This document shows positions 50,801-59,800 of a DNA stretch of 64,000 nt, in pieces. Position numbers and translations under genes: made by a program. Position 1 is the first letter of the stretch. Each line of letters begins with the position of its first letter. The stretch comes from Megaustenia siamemsis. Its lineage: Eukaryota; Mollusca; Gastropoda; Stylommatophora; Ariophantidae. The DNA is taken from positions 37,583,491-37,647,490 of the forward strand of contig JAVIAB010000008.1 in the NCBI GenBank assembly GCA_032433765.1, written 5' to 3'. The notes under the pieces are model-generated. The model was not told where the DNA came from and made no database searches. It was given only the letters and a program-made list of their open reading frames with translations.

Positions 50801-53800
50801 ACTCAGTAAACTCTTATTTTTTGTGTGTGTTTCCAATGAATTAAATTAAATATAAGAACACACTATTAAAACTTACAAACACAATATGCCAACTTAACAG
50901 TTTGACAAAACCAAAGAATGTTTTTATAAATCAAAGATCAAAATAAGTAGAAATGAAACAGAACAAAAATATCTTAAGAAAAGCAATAATGAAAAATCAT
51001 ATAAAAATAATTGTTACTGAAAACACAAGAAATTTAGTGGACAATCAAGAGTGGTCGCCTGTCAGCTAAAAGAGACTATGTATCACCATGAAGTTTTGAA
51101 ACAAGTAAAAATAAATATCATGCAGCACAAAAACAAACAGGACAAATCTGAAATAAGTGCAATGCGTCAAATACTTGGGCACAATAACAACATCAGATGG
51201 AAGACGCACCACAGAAATAAAAAGCACAATACTCAGGCCTAAATAGCATTTCAGAAAATGACAAATTTATGCAACAAGTCTATGTCAGTGGAAGTGAGAA
51301 AAGGAAAAAGACAAAGAGGAAGACCGAAATGTTCTTGGAGAAGACAGATAAAAGCAGAGATGAAATGACATGGAATGATCTTAAAAAAATGCAAGAAATA
51401 GAACGTCTTGGAAAGTGTTTGTTGAAGACCTATGCTCCACAGGGAGCTGAAAGTAAAAGAAGAAGTGAGAGAATTTATTGGTGCTATTATAGAGCCAATT
51501 CTGACCTAGGGAAGCAAACCATGGGCAATAAACAAACAAATGAAAAGACAATTGGAGGCCACAGAGATGGGGTTTCTCAGAAGAATGTTGAAAGTTCTCT
51601 AGACAGCTAAAAAGACCAATGAGGAAATTCTCAAAAATGCCAAAACAAAAAGGGAGCTCCTAAGAAACATCTGAAAGAAACAATCAACATTTTTCGGTCA
51701 CATCATGAGAAGAAGAAAATTGAAATACTTGGTTACAGATGACAAAATACAGGGAAAGAGAGATTGTGGACAACAAAGAGAGAAAATACTAGATAGTGTG
51801 GCGCCATGGCTTGGAAAACAGTCAACAACAGAACTGATTCAATGCACAGTGGATTGTGGAAGGACATGATCGTCTACGCCAACTGGTATGGCACATGATG
51901 ATGAAAACAAATAAGGATATTATTAAAGAAAATTTAAACAAGAGCAATGATATTTTTTTTTAATTCAGCAAAAGAAGAGCTTACTGGATGTTATCCAGAA
52001 AAGGAAAATACAGGGTAAACAAGGCAGAAACAAGCAAGAACTAGAGTGCACTGACAACATCATAAGGTGGACTAGAGAAAAAAAAACACATGATAGCATG
52101 TACTAACAAGGCAAGAGAGAGTTGTCAAACTTTGATGCTTAGGCAGCACAAGATGATGGCTTTCGCTGAGCCAAAATGATACCAAACAAATAAATGAGTT
52201 TTCAATCAACCTGTTTAAATGTATTCATTGCTTATTGAAAAACTGAGCATAGCTGGATCAACATATTAAATACAATTATCTTTACCCTGTGGACACTTCC
52301 CACATCTTAATTGTTTTGTCTCTGGATGAGGAGACCACAAAATCTCCAGAGGGCATGAAAGTTACACTTGATATATTGTGGTCATGACCTAAAGGGAAAG
52401 AGAGGACAAGTTGAATTAGAACAAGAAAAGTAACAAGTTACAAATAATTGAAATACCTGACAGAACAAACAAATTGGGAAGTTAAACCTTTAATTACAAT
52501 ACCTTACGATACCTAACTGTCCTCTTCAAGTTATGATACCATAGTAAATCTTACTACCATTTAAATGTAACATTAGGTGCTTTAAAAATAGTAATTTCTC
52601 TGAACTCTTGATTCCGTGTGTCCATACTAGACAAAACAGGGGGACTCAAAATTCCTGGCTCAGGTTGATTTATGGCCAACATTTTGAGTTGAGTTCAGAT
52701 TGAGTTATGACCATTCTGTTGAGTTGAGTTCAGGTTGAGTTATGACCATTTTGTTGAGTTGAGTTCAGGTTGAGTTATGACCAATGTTTGAATACGGAAA
52801 AAAGTCAAATCTTCAGGAATTTGTGTTTTGATGCTGTAAATTTTACTATGATATCATAACCTAGAGTTAATTATGATACCCATCTGTGACTGATGTGTTT
52901 AAGATACCTGTAAAAAATTACTAACGGCTGAATGTAACATTAGGTGCTCTAAAAATAGCAATTTCTCTGAACTTATGACACAGAGTCATGTGTTCACATT
53001 AGGCAAGACACAGGGACTCAGATTTCCAGGGTCAGGGTGATGATTTCTGACCTGAGTTTCACCTCATAGACCAAACATGTTATAATGTCTATCAGTATGG
53101 TTGGTGACTGCATACCATTTTTCACTGTGTTTCTTCACAAAAGGTTGTTTAATCTTTGCTGATGACCAGCAAATTTCCCTGGTCACAAATAAAAAGAAAT
53201 AAAAAAAAAAACCTGCCAATTTCTTGAAAACTGGTGATTTTTTCGCATAAAATTGTATCTCACAATCTCAAACAAAAAAAGAAAGAAAGGAAAAGAAAAA
53301 AGAAAAAAAAAATGTAAACAGCAATGGGAACAAATTAAACACTCAGAGGTCGCAGAAAGTAGTAATTAAGAAGAGGTATGTGGGTGGAAGGGGGGTAAAT
53401 TTTACTCCAGTATCGTAATCTAGAGTTAATTAAAGTTAATTATGATACCAATCTGTGACTGATGTGTTTATGGTACCTGTAAAAATTACTACCGCCTAAA
53501 TGTAACATTAGGTGCTCTAAAAATAGCAATTTCTCTGAACTTTTGACACAGAGCCGTGTGTTTACACTAGGCGAGACACGTGGACTTGGATTTCCTGGCT
53601 CAGGTTGATTTATGACCTGACTTTGGCCAGTTTGGACCAGAGGATGTGTACAATGTTTATTGATACGGTCATTGTAAGTCTGTCAGTATATTCAGCTACC
53701 ACATAATGTTATTCACTGTATTCCCGTTTTTACCAAGGGTTGTCAGCGGCAAGTGAGGAAATTTCCCTGGTCTCAGAAAAAAGGAAAATCAACCAATTTT

Positions 53801-56800
53801 TTTGAACTAATCATCATCATCATCATCATTGAGTGCCGTCTCCGCAACGAAGGTTGGCTACCATGGAGCGCCATTTTGCTCTATCTCTTGCTTTGATGGT
53901 GCAGGTTGTCATCGGTTGATTTGTCCATCTTTGATGTTACTCGTCCATGTAATCTTGGTCTGCCTCTGCCAGGTTTGAACTAATACAAGATCATATTTCA
54001 AGAAAATTTTTTTTTTTGGGGAGTGGGGGGTTCCCCTTCATCAAAAGAAACAAATTCAACACTCAGGGGTCACCAGAAGTAGTAATTAGCAAGGTACATG
54101 GATGGGAGGGTGTTTGACCATGGCAAAATGTCAAAATTTTGAAGAATTTGTGTTTTCATATGGTCATTTTTACGATGGTATCATAATCTAGGATTAAACA
54201 CAATAGCTATTGTTAAATGTGCTAGTGTAGTGGCTTACAACAGTAAGCTGCTAGCTCTTGGATCACAAGCAAACTGCAAAATTTTCTCAATTTAGTAGTT
54301 CCTTTTGAAACCTGTGGTAGAACTATGGCTAGTAAATTGGTTTACTGAGGGCATTATCTTGGGATCAACTGCATCTAGGTTCACCTAAACGGGCACTGCT
54401 TTTTAAAAAATTTTTTTTCATTTGAGACAGGCAACATCAGCACAACACTGAAAAATGTCCCAAAGATTTAAAAACATTTTTGGCAATAACACCATATTCT
54501 GTACTATGGAATTATTTATCTTCTAATTCCTGCTGATGAAGTATACATCCTATATCAGCAGTTTCCACAAGTGTAGGCATTATGGTGATACTCACCTCAA
54601 TTAACCTGTTTGCTGTGTCACAATCATTTCCAGGTACTTCTGTGGATAGGTGAATTGATGTCTTAGCAGCTTTGGGCCACTGACCCCGCCAGTCATCCGT
54701 TCAGATCATATGTATAGGTATCTTTCATTGAACCCTAATCTTGAGGTAGTTACACCCCACATTAGGACAGGGATAAATGATAAAACGTAGGCCCATGTTC
54801 AAGCTGAACAAACAAAAGAATCCTTGAGAGTTGAAAATTAAAGAAGCGAAGAGAGTATGGTGCACATTCTGTTGCTACCAGTCTCAAAATGTAAGATCCC
54901 TGTCATACATTATATTAATCAACTTTCCCAAATGATCCCAAGGAGCCTAGCTGGTACTATGAATCCTGCGTACCACACTGAGATATGCCTGTGGCATCAT
55001 TAAAGAGATTCATGTATTGTAGGTCCTATTTTATCTTTACAAGAACACAAGAATGGCAGTACTGTTTTGATGTTTGAAATAAAAGAAAGACTCTTTGTCT
55101 CTAATTGTAACATTTGAACAGAGTACGCAGATTTGTTATATATGTTGCAAGTTTTATAAATTCTCATGATTTCCTACCAACTGTCTTTATGTATAAAGGT
55201 CTTTATATAATCATTAAAATGTGTAAACATTTCCTCTTCCACTGCAAACAGTTCTATTGTGTTTATTAGGGTGATATTGTGTATGTGACATCTCCTCCTT
55301 CTGAAGCCGACTTGCCTTTTTCTTTAGACTGAAGTCTACTGCTCTGAAGAGTCTTTGTAGGATAACCTTGCTAGATATTTTAGTCATGTTAAGCACTGGA
55401 GGAGTCATTCCTCTCTAGTTTTGTTTAGTCGACAGGTCACCCTCACTGCATATCAGACAAGTCTACAAGTGATCAGATATCCTCTGATGCATATCCCTCA
55501 AGGTGTAGCGACTAAGGACACCAGGATTGTGTTTATTGACAAGTCTTCTCCCACCTTGACATGATATTCAAGCAGTCTATATTACTGGTTGCAGATTCAG
55601 GGTTGTTTTTTTTTAAACTCAGATTTACATCCAGATTCCAAGAAGGAATCCATAATGTCAGCATTGTCCACAGTACTTCAGTACTCCTTATCAGCCAAAC
55701 TGATAAGAATGTCAGCACTGTCCACAGCACTTCAATACTCCTCATCAGCCAAACTGATAAGAATGTCAGCACTGTCCACAGCACTTCAATACTCATCATC
55801 AGCCAAACTGATAAGAATGTCAGCATTGTCCACAGCACTTCAATACTCATCATCAGCCAAACTGATAAGAATGTCAGCATTGTCCACAGCACTTCAGTAC
55901 TCATCATCAGCCAAACTGATAAGAATGTCAGCATTGTCCACAGCACTTCAGTACTCTTCATCAGCTAAACTGACAAGCATGTAGAGACTATAAACCACTG
56001 CCATAGAACCAGCCAATTGCAATCTTCCTGAGCATACTCGCTGAAGTAACACACACACGTGTCTCAAGCAATGCCAATGTTTTAGTGACAGCCATAATTT
56101 CCATGGTCAAACTACTTGTCATCATCATCATGAGGTACCAAGCCTGCTGGCGTAGGTGATCATGTCTCTCCAAAACTTTCAATCTCGACAGTTATTTATC
56201 ATTTCTGTTGTTGACCGTCTATAAAGTCATTCTCTTAAGCTGTCTGGTACCTTTTCACTTTGCTTCCCTCTATCTCTTCATCCTTAATTTTCCCAGTTGT
56301 TACAATATATTCCAGCTGTTCTCTTCTTTTACATAGCCTCCAAAAAAATTATTGTTTCTTCCTAACATTGGAAATTAGCTGTCTTTTTGCATTGGGCTCT
56401 TTCAGAACATTTTCACTGCTCTTCTTAGCTGTCTATGGTATTCTCAACATTCTTCTGTAAAACCACATTTCTACAGCCTCCAGTGATTTTCTTATCTGTT
56501 GTCCTATTGTCCATTATTCACAGTCATATGATAAGACTGGCTCTACATAACATTTAAGAACTTTTTCTTGTTTATATTGTCAAATTAAATGTCTAAGGAA
56601 AATACTTGGTATAGCGTGGAACGAATTCAAAACAAATGAGGAAATTAGAGAAATCGCCAATCAACCACTAATATCTTCAGTAATAAAGAAAAGACGATGG
56701 TCATATGTTGGACATGTGATGAGAAGAGATAATAACCGAATAGCAAAGCAAGCCCTCATGTGGGAAACAACAGCAGGTAAGAGAAAAAGAGGAAGACCCA

Positions 56801-59800
56801 GAGAGACACTGAGAAGAACATTGATGAGAGAGGCAAGAGCAGCAGGATTCGGCTCCCTCGATGAGATAGAGCTGCTTGCACAGAAAAGAGACAAATGGCG
56901 AGATTTGATAAATATCTTTAAAAGAATTGAAAACTGCTAGAACAAAAATTGAAGCAAAAGTGTACACAAAGAGTAACGTACACGACTGTCAATGTGTTTG
57001 AGTGTCACGTTTGAGCGCCATGCTCTACCTTGAGCGGGCTCATGACTTATTTGTTTACTTCATTGTTTTGACTGCTTGCGTGCCTCGTTGCTTGTTGACT
57101 TGTTAACGTACAAGGTACACATCAATGAATACCACCGCTGACCACGCATCCAGTGTATGTATCAGATATATGTTTACCTTGATGTAATTAACACGTTCCC
57201 CTGTTCTGCTCTTCTCGTGATCTTTTACTATGATGTACTTCGTGTTGATGTTTGACTGAATGTGGATTACAGAGTCTGATACAATGACTCTTTCGCCACG
57301 ACACTCCAACTTCGTTCTTCGCCACAGCGTCAGACCACAGCAAAGTGATAGACTGACAAAAGAACTCAACGGTCTCTGTGGTTTGAGGTGTCTTAAAAAA
57401 TTACAAAGTTCCTTCATTTTGCATGGTTATCATTCACTTGGTGTGCTAAGTCTGACCCACGCATCATAGCAGTCACCAAATGTTTAGTCATACTGTGGAC
57501 AAGGCAGGTTTATGAGCATCATCAAGAACATACAGAAGAAGTCAAGTAAAGCTGGTTTCATGTTATCATAATCTATAATAATAAACCAGTCTTATAAGAT
57601 TCCCTTACCATGCATTGTTTTGATGCACTCATATCCATTAAAGTCCCAGAGTTTTATAGACAGGTCAGCTGAACATGACACTGAAAGGAGAGAAACAAAA
57701 TTGAGCACAGTCAGATAGTTGTTAGCCTAAAATGACAAGCAAGTACTTGTGTATTTAAATTGCACAGTTACATCAATATTAGTCCAAATCTCAATTCTAA
57801 CTTCTTGATCCTTCCAGTACCATTAGATGACACATTGGGCTTGTTGAGTCTCCCGCAAATTGTCTACTCTGGGCGAGCTGTTCAATAATAGAGACAGTCT
57901 ATGCCTGCCAACCTTGTTTCTCTTGTTAAATTTCTTTTAAATTGTTTTTCTTGAGGTCATCCTCTTTTCCTCTGACCTGGAGTTTCCCTTTTGAGAGCCC
58001 ATTTAGTAATTCTCTGGTTGCTTCTTCTAAATACATGACCAATACACGTCCATCATCTTTTTTTAGTAGTAGACGAGATAAATAGTTGCATGGCCATTTC
58101 TCTTATTTCAGCACTAGTCTTGAATTCATTCCATTTGATATAAAGTATCTTTCTTAGGCATTTGTATTGTCTTCAAAGTTTTTAAAACTTAAAGCCAACT
58201 TTGCTATTCTGATTCTGATCTCTATTCTAGTTTCTCCCTCTTGTTGATACTGCTGATCAAGGCTTATAAAGTATTCCATTTCTTGCGCCTTCTTTCCATC
58301 CAGGTAAATATTGTTTTTTGGTACAGCCCCAGTTGTCATTATTTTAGTCTTTTCTCTGTTACTCATAAGACCTATTCTGCCAGCCAATGATGATAGAGAA
58401 TCTGTGGTGTCCTATATCTTAAGCATACTATCGCTAAAGAGCACAATGTTGCCTGCGAAATTCATATCTTCCAGTTGAGTCCCATTGAGCCAGTTAATAT
58501 CATTTTTGCTAGTACAACAGATCCTCATTATGTAATCAATGGATGCTCCAAATAACAAGGGTGATAAAATGCATCCCTGATTTACTCCAGTTTCAATCTG
58601 GAATCACTTACTCCTCAACAGTGTTGATATTGTTAAACCCACAGACCTGTTTGATGACTTCTGCTCTGTGAACTTATGACAACGTGCACTGTCAAAGCAA
58701 AAGACAAGAGTAAAATTCCGCTCCAAGGCACTCAATGAATGAATGAATCAAATGTGAATTAAAAATAGTAATGGTTTTGTTGTCCCCATTTTAAAAAAAG
58801 AGATCAACTGTATTAATATTTCTGTATATGGAAATAGATGAAAAATTGTTTCAAGAAATGTTATTTCCTTACCTATGAACTTTCATAAACTAATTTTTTT
58901 AAAAATAGATTGGGCTGGTAATAACCCAAACAAAAATGAAGGTTTCCTTCTGAAGTAACACATTTTGTCAAATGAAGTTAGGAAATACTTAAGCATGACA
59001 CAAATTCAGTACTGTCAAGCAGAAGTGAATAAAATCTAAATATAAGCAAATTTGCCATCAAATAAATTTATATATAGCAAAGAAATGCTGTAATATGTAG
59101 AATGGTGTTGCAAATATATTCAGCTAAAAAGACGCAAAAAAGATGCAGAGAAAAGCGATTGCACATAAATATCAAGTGAAAATACAGCAAATTTTACACC
59201 AAATTACCCAGAAATTTCCCAGTGTTGTCAAATGCAATGTCTTGTACTGAATCTGTATGACCTTTCAATGTTCTCTCATAATCACCTGTCTCATAGTCCC
59301 AGACCTGGTGCCAGAATAAAGCAAAGATTCAGAGACATAACATTTACATAATCATAGGAGGAGGTAATCCTCCAATCTAACATCTGCATAGAATTATCTA
59401 TCAAAAACAACGGTATGATCAAATTATAACAACCATGCTCCTTGAAAGTTGATTTACATTCTAGTCATTATTGCTTGCAATGGTGGTTAGTGTACATTGT
59501 ATGATAATTATTACTTTGGGAGTTATATAATAATTACTATCCAAACTGTGTATATCCTACGATAATGATTACCCTGCTAATTAGTGTATATAATATGAAA
59601 ATAATAACCATAATCATATATATGCAATGATAATTACCCTGACGATGTACAAGAGTTGCACAAAGAGCTATGCACTTTACTAAGAAATCATTACGGCAGA
59701 CAAGAATGATGTGTATCTTTGTAAAGTCACACTATTGGCTGAAATTTCCTAGGAGTACATGATGTATATTCGGTGCCGTGTGAAAGAGAAACTGTTGGTA

